A stretch of DNA of 64,000 bases from Occultella kanbiaonis (lineage in GTDB: Bacteria; Actinomycetota; Actinomycetes; Actinomycetales; Beutenbergiaceae), in assembly GCF_009708215.1 (NCBI RefSeq), contig NZ_CP046175.1, positions 4,092,001-4,156,000 on the forward strand, given 5' to 3'. How positions within the stretch are numbered: position 1 is the first letter of the stretch; every line of letters begins with the position of its first letter. A program made the position numbers and the translations under genes. Below the pieces are notes generated by a model that worked only from the letters and a program-made list of their open reading frames with translations, had not been told where the DNA came from and searched no databases. Positions 24,898-34,155 of the stretch are shown one piece after another.

Positions 24898-26202
24898 TCA
24901 GTCGCTGCTCCGGCCATCGCCGACGACGATGCGGTCCACGCCCACCCAGGCCTCGGGCTCGGTGATCCTTCGGCCATCGACGAGGACCCGGATCCCGGGC
25001 AGGTCCGCCGGCGTCAGGTCGGCGTACTCGCGGTGGTCCGCCTGGATGATCGCCGCGTCCACGGGCGTGCCGAACTCGTAGGCCGTGAACCCGTGACCGG
25101 CGAGTTCGGCGGCCGTGTAGAGCGGGTCATGGACCAGCACCGTCGCGCCGGCCTCGGTCAGTGCGGTCACCGTCGGGAACACCCCGGAGAACGCGGTCTC
25201 CTTCACCCCGCCCCGGTACGCCGCGCCCAGCACGGCGACCGTGCGGCCCTCGAGCCCGCCGAGCGCACCGCCGGCCAGTCCGACCGTGTACGCCGGCATG
25301 GCCGTGTTCGCCTCCCGCGCCGCGCGGACCACGGTGGCGTCGGGGTCCGTCCACAGGTAGAGCCGCGGGTAGACCGGGATGCAGTGTCCGCCGACCGCGA
25401 TCCCGGGCCGGTGGATGTGGGAGTAGGGCTGCGAGTTCGACGCTTCGATCACCGAGTAGATGTCGATGCCGTGGGCGGCGGCGAACCGGCCGAACTGGTT
25501 GGCGAGCCCGATATTGACGTCCCGATAGGTGGTCTCGGCGAGCTTCGCGAGTTCCGCGGCCTCCACGCTGCCGAGGTCCCACACCCCGTTCGGCCGGTCG
25601 AGGTCGGGACGCTCGTCGAACTCGAGCACCGCCTCGTAGAACTCGCGCGCGGCCGCGGCACCCGCCTCCGACAGCCCGCCGATCAGCTTCGGGTACTTGC
25701 GCAGATCGGCGAAGACCCGCCCGGTGAGGACACGTTCGGGCGAGAACACGAGGTGGAAGTCCGTTCCCTCGGTGAGGCCGGAGATGCGCTCGAGCATCGG
25801 CTTCCACCTGGTCCGGGTCGTGCCGACCGGCAGCGTCGTCTCGTAGGACACCAGGGTTGCGGCGGTGAGATGCTCACCGATCGAGGTGGTCGCGGAGTCC
25901 ATCCAGCCGAAGTCCGGCTCAGCACTCGCCTCGTCGACGAACAGCGGCACGACGACGACGACGGCGTCCGCCCCCGGCACGGCGTCCGCGTAGTCCGTGG
26001 TCGCCCGGAGCCGCCCGGCCGGGACGAGCTCGGCGAGCTTCTCGGCCAGGTGTGCCTCCCCGGGGAACGGCTCCTCGCCACGGTTCACGGTCGCCACGAC
26101 GTCCGCGTTCACGTCGACGCCGACCACCTCGTGGCCGGTCTCGGCGAACTGCACGGCGAGCGGGAGGCCGATCTTGCCGAGTGCCACAACTGCGATCTTC
26201 AC
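24898..26202 (-). CDS. Nucleotide sugar 6-dehydrogenase (WbpA/WecC-like)
   Basis: A 434-residue NAD-dependent UDP-sugar dehydrogenase that oxidises C6 of UDP-GlcNAc or UDP-ManNAc to the uronic acid. N-terminal Rossmann motif VVALGKIGLPLA, middle ETTLPVGTTR and FSPERVLTGR, catalytic Cys274 in GGHCIPVYPR, and a C-terminal UDP-binding domain with LGAAYRGGVKETAFS and VHDPLY. Start GTG 26202 has AAGGA five bases upstream. With the downstream-encoded WbpB-, WbpE- and WbpD-like enzymes and the epimerase at 28630 it fits the first step towards a diacetamido uronic acid sugar. UDP-ManNAcA synthesis with the epimerase alone is the other reading. Confidence 0.9.
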   Translation of the reverse strand: MKIAVVALGKIGLPLAVQFAETGHEVVGVDVNADVVATVNRGEEPFPGEAHLAEKLAELVPAGRLRATTDYADAVPGADAVVVVVPLFVDEASAEPDFGWMDSATTSIGEHLTAATLVSYETTLPVGTTRTRWKPMLERISGLTEGTDFHLVFSPERVLTGRVFADLRKYPKLIGGLSEAGAAAAREFYEAVLEFDERPDLDRPNGVWDLGSVEAAELAKLAETTYRDVNIGLANQFGRFAAAHGIDIYSVIEASNSQPYSHIHRPGIAVGGHCIPVYPRLYLWTDPDATVVRAAREANTAMPAYTVGLAGGALGGLEGRTVAVLGAAYRGGVKETAFSGVFPTVTALTEAGATVLVHDPLYTAAELAGHGFTAYEFGTPVDAAIIQADHREYADLTPADLPGIRVLVDGRRITEPEAWVGVDRIVVGDGRSSD

Positions 26203-26269
26203 GGCGGTCCTTCGGGTGTCTTGACGGGGTGGGTGCTGCGGATCCGACGGTACACGCGCGCCGGGGAGC

Positions 26270-27391
26270 TCAGCGCAGCAGGACCGAGGCGGCCATGAGG
26301 CGCAGCGGCGCCTCCGTCGCCAGGAGCTGGGCGAGGTCGCGTGTGATCAGCGTGTCCGGGCGTCCGTGCCGGCGGCGCGCCCTGGCCAGCCCGATCAGCG
26401 TGGCCGGCTCCGTGTCCGGCGCCAGGATCGCGTCCAGGAGTCGCCGGTCGGCGAGCGAGAGGACGCTCTCCGCACCGGGTGCGGCGATCAGCAGCTTGCG
26501 CGCCACCTTGGCGAGCGAGCGGCGTTCCTTGTCGGTCCAGAAGCTCGGATCCGGCCGGTTGTGCACGGCGCCGAAGAGGTGGATACGCACGAACTTCACG
26601 CACGCCGAGCGGCGCCGTTCGAGGGAGAGGTTCTCGAACCAGGGCAACGCGAGAAGGTGGCGCAGGAATCGCAGCTCGGTCGCGATCGGCCGGGCCGCGT
26701 AGGTGACCCGGTCCTCGGCGTCCTCACCGATCCGGTACGCCGGCCCGGCGCGGTCGAAGACGATCCGGCCCTCGAACCACAGCCGGGTCACGAAGGCGAC
26801 GTCGCCGCCGACCTGTGCGCCCTCCTCGAGGCGTAGGCCGAGCCGGCCGAGCGCCTCGGTACGGACGACGCCGAGCGGCGCGCTGCGGTAGCAGAGCCGG
26901 TCCTTGATCGGGTCGAGCGGTCCGCGCCCCAGGGGCGGGTGGGCGGGGTGCGCACGAGCCTACGGTCGCCACCCAGTTCAAGGCGCGCCATCACCGCGTC
27001 CGCGCCGGACCGTTCCGCCCGCCAGAACCAGGACGAGAGGGCCCCGGGCATGAGCGTGTCGTCCGAGCCCATGATGCAGACGTAGGGAGCCGTCGCGGCA
27101 TCCATGCCTGCGTTGAACGGTCCCGAGGCGCTCCGGAACTCGTCGTGGTGCTCGAGGAACCGGACCTGGTCGCGGGTGTCTGGCGTCCAGCAGCGGGCGG
27201 ATCTCCGCGGCGGAGATGTTGTGACAGACCACCGTGACCCGGGCACCCTCGGCGTTGTGCTCGAGGACCGAACGCACGGCCCGCGCGATAGGGCGTTCGG
27301 TGTTGTGCACGGCGATGACGACGTCGACCCCGGGGCGCGCCTCCGGCTCGTGCTGCGCCTCGCCCGCAGTCTCGGGAGCACCCTCAGCCAC
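26270..27391 (-). pseudogene. GT2 family glycosyltransferase interrupted by two compensating frameshifts
   Basis: Reading from GTG 27391 (8 bp inside the upstream GT4 gene) gives a normal GT2 start, VDVVIAVHNTERPIARAVRSV. After LLDA near 27180 the coding frame moves by one base, continuing as TRDQVRFLEHHDEF, GPFNAGMDAATAPYVC and MGSDDTLMPGALS. Near 26940 it moves back, continuing DPIKDRLCYRSAPLG to the stop at 26270. Read straight through, the first frame stops near 26978. Joined, the product would be about 370 residues, a full-length GT2 with a C-terminal helical part. The two shifts cancel each other and lie near G-rich runs, so either a decayed gene or sequencing error is possible. Confidence 0.75.
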
Positions 27392-28520
27392 GGCCGAGGT
27401 CCCGGGCCTGGCGGTAGGTGGCGACGTACGCCGCGCCGACCCGTTCGGGGGCGAACCGGTCTCCGACCGTCGCCGCGACGTCGGAGGCGTTGAGGTGTCG
27501 GGTTGCCCGCTCGGTCGCGATGACCGCGTCCGCATACGCCCCGGCGCTCTGATCGGCCACCACCGCACCGACACCGTCCTGGATGTACTCGGCCTGTCCC
27601 CCGTTCGCGCCGACCACGACCGGGCGGCCGTGCACCAGTGCCTCCGCGGCCGAGACGCAGAAGTTCTCCGCCCGGGTCGGCAGGAAGAACAGATCCGCGG
27701 CGTCCAGCGCCGCCGAGACCCCGGCGGTGTCGGTGCCGCCGGCGAGCGTGAGCAGGTGCGCCACCTTCTTCTTCCGGGCGTGCTTCGCCACCGCCTCGCG
27801 GAGTTCGCCGTCGCCGACCCAGGTCAGGTGGGCCGGGTGTGACCGCCGGGCAAGCTCGGCCAGAACCTCGACTGCGAGGAGCGGGTCCTTGCGCTCGACG
27901 AGCCCGCCGACCGCGACCAGGCGCATCGGAGTTCGTGGCCGCATCGGACGGGCGGTGAGGTGCGCACGTGGCGGCACGATGCACGGCACCACCTCTGTGG
28001 GTCGGCCCGCGCCCCGGGTCCTTCGGATCGGGGCGGCGAGGAACTCGCACACGGCAGTGACGACGTCGGGCAGGCCGAGCATCGGCCGCAGCGCCGGCAG
28101 CGCCGCACGGGCGGCGAGCGGCAGCGTCTCCGGCGAGGTCAGCGCGGACCAGTGCTCGGTGTGCACCCAGGGCGCGTCCGGTCGGGTCCCCACCAGGGGT
28201 GGGAATGCCGCGAACGGCAGCAGGGTCGAGAACGCCATGGTGTGGACCACGTCGGCGCCCTCCAGCAGCACCGGCAGGGAACGCGCCACCGTGGCGATGT
28301 CCAGCGGGGACGTCGTGCTCATCGGGACCCGGCGGATCCGGATGCCGTCCCGGACAAGGGTGCGGACGCCGTCGTCCTGGTGCCGCGGCACCAGGTGGAC
28401 CACGTCCACCGCGTCGACCTCCGGTCGGGCGGCGATCGCCCGCACGTCCTTCTCCACGAAGGTGCCGCTGCTCGGGGCGACCTCCGTGGGGTACCAGGTC
28501 GTGAGCACCACTGTCCGCAT
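27384..28520 (-). CDS. GT4 family glycosyltransferase
   Basis: A 378-residue GT-B fold retaining glycosyltransferase. The N-terminal lobe begins VVLTTWYPTEVAPSSGTF and carries HTEHWSAL; the C-terminal lobe has RLVAVGGLVERKDPLLAVE, LTWVGDGELREAV, and the donor-binding motif LPTRAENFCVSAAEALVHGRPVV, here given only in outline as the E-x7-E box. The start ATG 28520 has TAACTT six bases upstream and no Shine-Dalgarno. It heads a minus-strand pair with the broken GT2. It would add one sugar to the lipid-linked repeat unit. Confidence 0.88.
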   Translation of the reverse strand: MRTVVLTTWYPTEVAPSSGTFVEKDVRAIAARPEVDAVDVVHLVPRHQDDGVRTLVRDGIRIRRVPMSTTSPLDIATVARSLPVLLEGADVVHTMAFSTLLPFAAFPPLVGTRPDAPWVHTEHWSALTSPETLPLAARAALPALRPMLGLPDVVTAVCEFLAAPIRRTRGAGRPTEVVPCIVPPRAHLTARPMRPRTPMRLVAVGGLVERKDPLLAVEVLAELARRSHPAHLTWVGDGELREAVAKHARKKKVAHLLTLAGGTDTAGVSAALDAADLFFLPTRAENFCVSAAEALVHGRPVVVGANGGQAEYIQDGVGAVVADQSAGAYADAVIATERATRHLNASDVAATVGDRFAPERVGAAYVATYRQARDLGRG

Positions 28521-28526
28521 GAGGAG

Positions 28527-28532
28527 AAGTTA
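28527..28532 (-). promoter_or_regulatory. Leaderless-type -10 element for GT4 gene
   Basis: TAACTT on the minus strand, six bases before ATG 28520. Confidence 0.4.
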
Positions 28533-28615
28533 TCCGATCCCCCGCGGATCGCCCGGTCGGCAGCCCGCGCACGAGCGCGGCTCGAGCGTTCGTCCGCCGA
28601 GCACGGCACCGCACC

Positions 28616-28621
28616 TAGACT
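28616..28621 (+). promoter_or_regulatory. Leaderless-type -10 element for the 2-epimerase gene
   Basis: TAGACT eight bases before ATG 28630. With the element at 28527 it makes the 109-bp divergent gap a pair of leaderless promoters. Confidence 0.4.
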
Positions 28622-28629
28622 CGGGATTC

Positions 28630-29700
28630 ATGAGGATCCTGAGCGTCGTGGGCGCCCGGCCGCAGTTCGTGAAGCTGGCGCCGATCGCTGCGGAGTGTGC
28701 TCGGCGTGGTGAGGATCACGTGATCGTGCACACCGGTCAGCACTACGACCCGATGCTCTCGGACGTGTTCTTCAGCGAGCTCGGCATCCCCGCTCCGGAG
28801 GTGCACCTCGGGATCGGCAGCGGCAGCCACGGCGCGCAGACCGCGGCGATGCTGGCCGGCCTTGAGACCGTGATCGGCGAGCACTCCCCCGACTGGGTGC
28901 TCGTCTACGGCGACACGAACTCCACCCTTGCCGGGGCCCTCGCCGCGGTGAAGCAGCACGTGCGGGTGGCCCACCTCGAGGCCGGACTCCGCTCGTTCAA
29001 CAGGGTGATGCCCGAGGAGCACAACCGGGTCCTGACCGATCACGCCGCGGACCTCCTGCTCGCCCCGACCGAGGTCGCCGCCGAGCACCTGGCGGCCGAA
29101 GGGCTGGCCGGGCGCACCGTGGTCGTGGGGGACGTGATGACCGACGTCCTGCTCACGATCGCGCAGGCGGTGCGGGGCGAGCGCCCACGCGTCCTCGACG
29201 AACTCGGACTCGTGCCCGGTGGCTATTCCGTCGCAACGATCCACCGTGCGGAGAACACCGACGATCCGATGCGGTTGGCTGCGATCGTCGAGGGACTCGC
29301 CGCGGTGGACCACCCGGTCGTCCTGCTCGCCCATCCACGCCTGCGCGCCCGAGCGGACGCCGCCGGGCTGGACCTCGACGCCAGCGGCCTGCTGGTGCGC
29401 ACACCGCTGTCCTACCGGGAGCTGGTGACGGCGGTGCTGTCCGCGCGCGGTGTCATCACGGACTCCGGTGGGCTGCAGAAGGAGGCGTTCGAGCTGCGGG
29501 TGCCGTGCACCACCGTGCGGACCGAGACTGAGTGGGTCGAGACGGTCCAGCTGGGCTGGAACGTCCTGGTCGGCCCGGAGGGCATCGCCGCTGCCGCGAG
29601 CCGTCGCCGGCCCGCGCCCACCGATGCGCGGCCGTACGGGGACGGGCACGCGGCGAAGGAGGTCCTGGACGCACTCAGCCGCGCTCGAGCAGAGCGCTGA
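28630..29700 (+). CDS. wecB: UDP-N-acetylglucosamine 2-epimerase family (WecB/WbpI)
   Basis: A 356-residue non-hydrolysing UDP-HexNAc 2-epimerase. Key stretches are VVGARPQFVKLAP, HTGQHYD, VYGDTNSTLAG, HLEAGLRSFNR, MPEEHNR, TIHRAENTD, and TDSGGLQKEAF, covering the catalytic Asp/Glu/His set. Classic WecB makes UDP-ManNAc; the WbpI branch instead epimerises UDP-GlcNAc3NAcA. Given the WbpB/E/D genes in the same island, WbpI is the better guess, although sequence by eye cannot separate the two. It is the only plus-strand gene in this part of the island and its end overlaps the convergent GT4 gene by 26 bp. Confidence 0.88.
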   Translation: MRILSVVGARPQFVKLAPIAAECARRGEDHVIVHTGQHYDPMLSDVFFSELGIPAPEVHLGIGSGSHGAQTAAMLAGLETVIGEHSPDWVLVYGDTNSTLAGALAAVKQHVRVAHLEAGLRSFNRVMPEEHNRVLTDHAADLLLAPTEVAAEHLAAEGLAGRTVVVGDVMTDVLLTIAQAVRGERPRVLDELGLVPGGYSVATIHRAENTDDPMRLAAIVEGLAAVDHPVVLLAHPRLRARADAAGLDLDASGLLVRTPLSYRELVTAVLSARGVITDSGGLQKEAFELRVPCTTVRTETEWVETVQLGWNVLVGPEGIAAAASRRRPAPTDARPYGDGHAAKEVLDALSRARAER

Positions 29701-30820
29701 CCGGCCCGCTCCAGCCGGTCATCCCCACGTCCGCGGAGAGGTCCCGGGCCACCGCGTGCGAGGCGAGCTTCCATCGCCGTACCCGGGCCGCGTCGAGCGC
29801 GTCCAGGGTCTCGGTCAGCGCCTGGGCGGTGAAGTCGGAGGTCACCTCGCCGACTCCGTGCCGGCGGACCAGGGCGGCCATCTCCGGTGACGGCCCGATG
29901 ATGACACCGAGCCGCCCCTGGATGAAGTCGAAGAGCTTGTTCGGCAGCGTCCAGAGGTAGTTGAACGTGATCGGCGGCAGGACGAACACGCCGACGTCGT
30001 AGTCGGTCAGCGTCCGCACCAGGCGTTCGTAGGGCACCGGGTCATGGATGCGGACGCGTTCGGTCCGCGCCGCCTGTTCGCGCAGTTCGGCGAGGTAGGC
30101 GGGGTCGTTGGGCATCAGATACAGGTCGAGGGTGACCGACACGGACGTGTTCACGACGGCGTCGATCATGAGGCCGAGGTTCCGGTTCCGACGGGCGTTC
30201 CCCGAGTGCACGAGCCGGATCGGCTCGTGCACCTTCGTGGGCTCGGTGTCCAGGAACGGGGTCGCGTTCGGCACCACGCCCACCTCGAGGCCGAACTCGC
30301 GGCGGTACTCCTCGGCGAGGCCCGCACCCACCGTGGTCAGGCTTGCGCACCGCGGCAGGAAGGTCCGGCAGATCCAGCGGTAGTACGGGGCCACGAACGT
30401 GCGCCAGCGCCGCGACTCCTCGTTCTCGCGGGGCGCGTACTCGTGCAGGTCCGCGTGCACCCCGGCGCGTGGGCGTAGCCACAGGGCCAGTGGGACCGTG
30501 TCCGCGTCGTCGGCCAGGATCGCGTCGAAGGCGTGCACCGGCAGCACCGCGCGCAGGTGCGCGACGACGGCGTTGCCCCAGTACACGCTGGAATAGCGGC
30601 GCACGATCAGCCCGAGGCGGTCCTTGTGCCAGGCGATCAGGTCCGCGGGGATCTCGTGGTGGGCCACCACACCGTCCGGCGCCGGGCCGTAGCCGACGGT
30701 GGTCACGTCGTAGTCGGGGGCGAACAGCGCCACCTGCTTGCGCACCCGGGCGTCCTGCGCGATCGGGGAGAACGCCAGGATGAGCAGGCTCGGCCGGCTC
30801 GGCCCGGTTCCCCCGCTCAT
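29675..30820 (-). CDS. GT4 family glycosyltransferase
   Basis: A 381-residue GT-B glycosyltransferase. The N-terminal lobe has LLILAFSPIAQDARVRKQV and DLHEYAPRENEE; the C-terminal lobe has IRLVHSGNARRNRNL and a donor-binding region LPNKLFDFIQGRLGVIIGPSPEM. Start ATG 30820 overlaps the upstream GT4 stop as ATGA, so a frame extension to 30880 is not needed. It shares the LPNKLFEF-type motif and general layout with the next gene upstream and may be an old duplicate. Its 3' end overlaps the epimerase gene on the other strand. Confidence 0.85.
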   Translation of the reverse strand: MSGGTGPSRPSLLILAFSPIAQDARVRKQVALFAPDYDVTTVGYGPAPDGVVAHHEIPADLIAWHKDRLGLIVRRYSSVYWGNAVVAHLRAVLPVHAFDAILADDADTVPLALWLRPRAGVHADLHEYAPRENEESRRWRTFVAPYYRWICRTFLPRCASLTTVGAGLAEEYRREFGLEVGVVPNATPFLDTEPTKVHEPIRLVHSGNARRNRNLGLMIDAVVNTSVSVTLDLYLMPNDPAYLAELREQAARTERVRIHDPVPYERLVRTLTDYDVGVFVLPPITFNYLWTLPNKLFDFIQGRLGVIIGPSPEMAALVRRHGVGEVTSDFTAQALTETLDALDAARVRRWKLASHAVARDLSADVGMTGWSGPVSALLERG

Positions 30821-32283
30821 CGCACCCTCGCCAGGATCTGCCGGTACAACCCGAGCAGCCGCGCGGCCTCGTGCTCCCAAGTCAGCTCGGCGGCGGCGGC
30901 CCGGGCGGCGGCCCGGTAGGACTCGGGGTCGGCGAGCACCTCGGTCATCGTGGCGGCGAGATCACGGCCGTCCTCGGTCGCGAAGACCCGTCCGACGCCG
31001 TACCGCAGCACGATCTCTCGGGTGTCCGGCAGGTCCGCAGCCGCGATGGGGAGTCCCGCGTGGATCGACTCGAAGAGCTTGTTCGGCAGCGAGTAGTAGT
31101 AGCTGAGGCAGCTCGGGCGCACGTACACCACGGACAGGTCCGCGTCGGCCAGCGTCGCCGCCACGTCCGCGGAATCGACCCTGCCGACGAAGTGGACCCG
31201 CTCGGTCAGGCCGGCGGCGTCGACCCGCGCGCGCAGCGGTTCGACGTAGTTCGGCTCACCGTAGCCGAGCAGCACCAGGTGCACGTCGGAGGCCATGTGG
31301 GTCAGGGCGTCCACGGTCTCCTCGATGCCACGGTTCGTGGTCAGCCGACCCCCGTAGGCGATCACCTTCGCCGCTGCGGTGAGGCCAGCGAGCTGCCGGA
31401 GCCGCCCGGTGCCGGTGCTGATCGGCGCGGTCGCGGCCGGTGGGATGTTCCGGACCAGGGTGGGCGGGGTGAGCAGGCCGTAGGTGCGCTGCAGCCATCT
31501 GGCGATGTTCGGCGAGACGGTGATCACCCCTGCTGCCCGGCGGATGCCGCACCGCTCGATCAGGTGCTCGACGTAGGGCGCGACCGGGCGGGGCCGCACG
31601 TTGCGATGGCGCCACAGCTCGTGCGCGTCGTAGACGATCCGCGCACCGGTGCGGGACCGAACGGCCAGCGCGGGCGCGAGGGTGTTGCCGTCGTTGGCGT
31701 GGACCAGGTCCGGGCGCCAGTGCGAGGCGGCCCGCACCGCGCCCGCCCAGTACACGGCCAGGCTGACCGTCCGGTACGTGCGCAGCCACAGGTCGAACAG
31801 CCCGGAGACGGCGCGGGCCCGGACGCTCCCACCCGACGCCGCACCCTCGGCCGGACCGCCCGGGGTGACCGGACCGCCCGGGGTGACCGAGGCGGCCGAC
31901 CCGGCCCCCGCCGTCGGCGCCGTCCCTGCGGACCTGGGGTCTGCCGTCGGGCGTGCCGGTGCCGACCCGGCGCCCGCTCGCGACCCGACGGCCGCGACCC
32001 GGCGCCGCACCCACCGATACGCCGACGCGAGCCATGGGGCGGACCTGGCCAGTTCGAACTCGGGGAGGCGCTCCAGGTAGACGCCGGAGTCGAGCCGCTG
32101 CGTCCCGACCGGGAACCCGGACCGGGCGCGGGCGACGGCGAAGATCCGGACCTGCGCACCCGCAGCGCTCAGCGTGGCCGCGGTCTTGAGCACCCGGGTG
32201 TCCGCGTGCGCGTCGTTGTAGACGAGCACGGCGACGCGGGCCGGGCGCCCACCCACGCGCAGGTCGATGCCGGGCTCGCTCAC
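30817..32283 (-). CDS. GT4 family glycosyltransferase with low-complexity insert
   Basis: A 488-residue GT-B glycosyltransferase beginning at GTG 32283, which overlaps the ABC transporter stop as GTGA. Motifs include VYNDAHADTRVLKTA, VHANDGNTLAPAL, YDAHELWRHRN, VIAYGGRLTTNRGIEETV, LLGYGEPNYVEPL and LPNKLFESIHAGLPI. An Ala/Gly/Pro-rich insert of about 65 residues (about 95-160) interrupts the N-terminal lobe and includes two exact VTPGGP copies, longer than usual for the family. The frame stays open upstream to 33507 only as an antisense-style shadow of the ABC gene. Confidence 0.85.
   Translation of the reverse strand: MSEPGIDLRVGGRPARVAVLVYNDAHADTRVLKTAATLSAAGAQVRIFAVARARSGFPVGTQRLDSGVYLERLPEFELARSAPWLASAYRWVRRRVAAVGSRAGAGSAPARPTADPRSAGTAPTAGAGSAASVTPGGPVTPGGPAEGAASGGSVRARAVSGLFDLWLRTYRTVSLAVYWAGAVRAASHWRPDLVHANDGNTLAPALAVRSRTGARIVYDAHELWRHRNVRPRPVAPYVEHLIERCGIRRAAGVITVSPNIARWLQRTYGLLTPPTLVRNIPPAATAPISTGTGRLRQLAGLTAAAKVIAYGGRLTTNRGIEETVDALTHMASDVHLVLLGYGEPNYVEPLRARVDAAGLTERVHFVGRVDSADVAATLADADLSVVYVRPSCLSYYYSLPNKLFESIHAGLPIAAADLPDTREIVLRYGVGRVFATEDGRDLAATMTEVLADPESYRAAARAAAAELTWEHEAARLLGLYRQILARVR
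31853..31888 (-). repeat. Two exact tandem 18-bp units in the GT4 insert
   Basis: The unit GGACCGCCCGGGGTGACC occurs at 31853-31870 and again at 31871-31888, encoding VTPGGP twice in the low-complexity insert. Copy number could vary between strains. Confidence 0.75.
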
Positions 32284-34079
32284 TCCGGCAGCTCCCCGGT
32301 CAGGCCCGCGAGTGCCGCCTGCTCGGCGAAGTCGGGCTCGGCCGCCACCACCTGACCGAACGTGCCGTGGGCCACGAGGCGCCCGTCCCGCATGAAGCAC
32401 ACCTGGTCGCTGTGCCGGATCGTGGCGAGCCGGTGGGCCACGACGACCATGGTGACGTCCCCGCGGAGCTCGGCGATCGCTGATGTCACGGCGGCCTCCG
32501 TTGAGGTGTCCAGGGCGCTCGTGGCCTCGTCCATGATCAGCACGAGCGGGTCGTTGTAGAGCGCGCGGGCGATGCCGATGCGTTGACGCTGCCCACCGGA
32601 CAGGTTCAGCCCACGCTCCCCGATGCGGGCGTCGATGCCGCCGTCGCGGGCCTCGATCGTCTCGAGCATCTGCGCCCGTTCCAGGGCCCGGCGCACCCGC
32701 TCGCGGTCCACCTGCTCCGGCACCCAGGTCAGGGCCACGTTCTGCGCCACCGTGGAGTCGAACAGGGACACCTCCTGGGGCACGTAGCCGACTCGCGAGC
32801 GCCACTCGTCGAGGACGTCCGGCATCGGCGCGTCCCCCACGAGCAACCGCCCGGCACTCGGCTCGAGCAGCCCGAGGATCAGGTCCACGAGGGTGGACTT
32901 CCCGGATCCGGAGGCCCCCACCAGCGCGAGCGAGGTGCCGAACGGCAACCGCAGGTCCACCTCGCGGACCGCCTCGGTGCCACCGGGGTAGGTGAAGGAC
33001 ACCCCCTCGAGCGTCAGCGCCCGGGCGTCGGCCGGGATCGGGCCGGCGGCGGCCGCCGCGGGACGGTCCCGGCGCCTGGCGGCACCCTTGCGGATCTCGT
33101 CGAGGACCTGCTGCGCGAACGGCATCGAGGCCCCGGTCTGGGCCATGATCGACTGGAACCGCGTCAGCGACGGCACGATCCGGAACCCGGCGACGCCGAA
33201 CAGTGCCACGGCGCCGAGGGCCCCGTTGACGCCGCCCTGCAGGTAGCCGACGCCCGCCCCGATGGCGAGACCACCGATGAGCCCGGCCTCGAGCACGTAC
33301 CGCGGGACCACCCCGAGGAAGGACATGTTCGCGCGGGCCTGCGAGCTCTTCAGCCGCACGCCGCGCACGACCTCGGCGACCTCGGGACCCTTGCCGCGCA
33401 GGGTGATCTCCTTGAGCGAGTGCACCATCTCGCTGACCAGGCGCACCGAGCGCGTCGAGTAGGAGCGGTTCACCCGGCCGGCCTCGACCGCCTTGCGCAG
33501 CACCCACAGGTACAGGAACGCGCCGATGACTCCGAAGTAGGCGATCGCGACGGCGGCGATCAGCGGTTCGGCGACGATCAGCACGATCAGCACGGCGGCG
33601 AACGTGAAGATCTCACCGGACAGCATCGCGGCCGGGATCAGCACCCCGGAGACCGTGGTGGCCACCCCGACGTCGGTCGAGCGCACCAGGTCGGTGGAGT
33701 TGCGGCCGAGCCGCTCGGTCCACGGGGACTCGAAGAACGCGTTCAGGAGTTGGCTGCCGAGGTCCTGCTCGAACCTGGCGAACCGCCGCGTCGCGAACCA
33801 CTGCAGCGTGATCGCGAGCACGCTCTTGGTGATGATCAGCGCGCCGACCACGATCAGCATGTTCCGGAAGTCCGCCGGTTCGCTGAGCGTCCCGAGGACC
33901 GGCAGCGTGAGCGGTGCCCCGGAGAGCATCGGGGCCATGGTGAGCGCGAGCAGCCCGAGGGCCAGGACGTCCAGGATCGACAGGGCGGCCGAGAGCACCG
34001 CGAAGGTGACCACGAACCGGCCGCTGCCGGCGGGTAGCACGGCGAGCAGGGCGCGCACCATGCGCCACAACGCACTCAT
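32280..34079 (-). CDS. ABC transporter with fused membrane and ATPase domains (PglK/lipid-flippase type)
   Basis: A 599-residue half-transporter. Residues 1-320 contain six hydrophobic segments; the nucleotide-binding domain follows with Walker A GASGSGKST, Q-loop VPQEVSLFD, signature LSGGQRQRIGIA, Walker B LVLIMDEATSALD and switch VVAHRL. Start ATG 34079 is preceded by GGGAGGGAG. In glycan loci such exporters (PglK, MsbA-like) flip undecaprenyl-linked oligosaccharides without a Wzx protein. It is coupled to the GT4 gene downstream and follows another GT4 gene, so a flippase role is a reasonable inference. General export remains possible. Confidence 0.85.
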   Translation of the reverse strand: MSALWRMVRALLAVLPAGSGRFVVTFAVLSAALSILDVLALGLLALTMAPMLSGAPLTLPVLGTLSEPADFRNMLIVVGALIITKSVLAITLQWFATRRFARFEQDLGSQLLNAFFESPWTERLGRNSTDLVRSTDVGVATTVSGVLIPAAMLSGEIFTFAAVLIVLIVAEPLIAAVAIAYFGVIGAFLYLWVLRKAVEAGRVNRSYSTRSVRLVSEMVHSLKEITLRGKGPEVAEVVRGVRLKSSQARANMSFLGVVPRYVLEAGLIGGLAIGAGVGYLQGGVNGALGAVALFGVAGFRIVPSLTRFQSIMAQTGASMPFAQQVLDEIRKGAARRRDRPAAAAAGPIPADARALTLEGVSFTYPGGTEAVREVDLRLPFGTSLALVGASGSGKSTLVDLILGLLEPSAGRLLVGDAPMPDVLDEWRSRVGYVPQEVSLFDSTVAQNVALTWVPEQVDRERVRRALERAQMLETIEARDGGIDARIGERGLNLSGGQRQRIGIARALYNDPLVLIMDEATSALDTSTEAAVTSAIAELRGDVTMVVVAHRLATIRHSDQVCFMRDGRLVAHGTFGQVVAAEPDFAEQAALAGLTGELPE

Positions 34080-34155
34080 CGCGCGCGCTCCCTCCCGTGT
34101 GTGCCGTGCGCCGGCGGTCGACCGGGCCACCCGTGGCCGGGTGCGCTCAGCCTAG

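Noticed and set aside
26930-27190. Programmed ribosomal frameshifting in the GT2 gene
   Set aside because: There is no slippery heptamer with a downstream structure, and two opposite shifts would both be needed. Error or decay is simpler.
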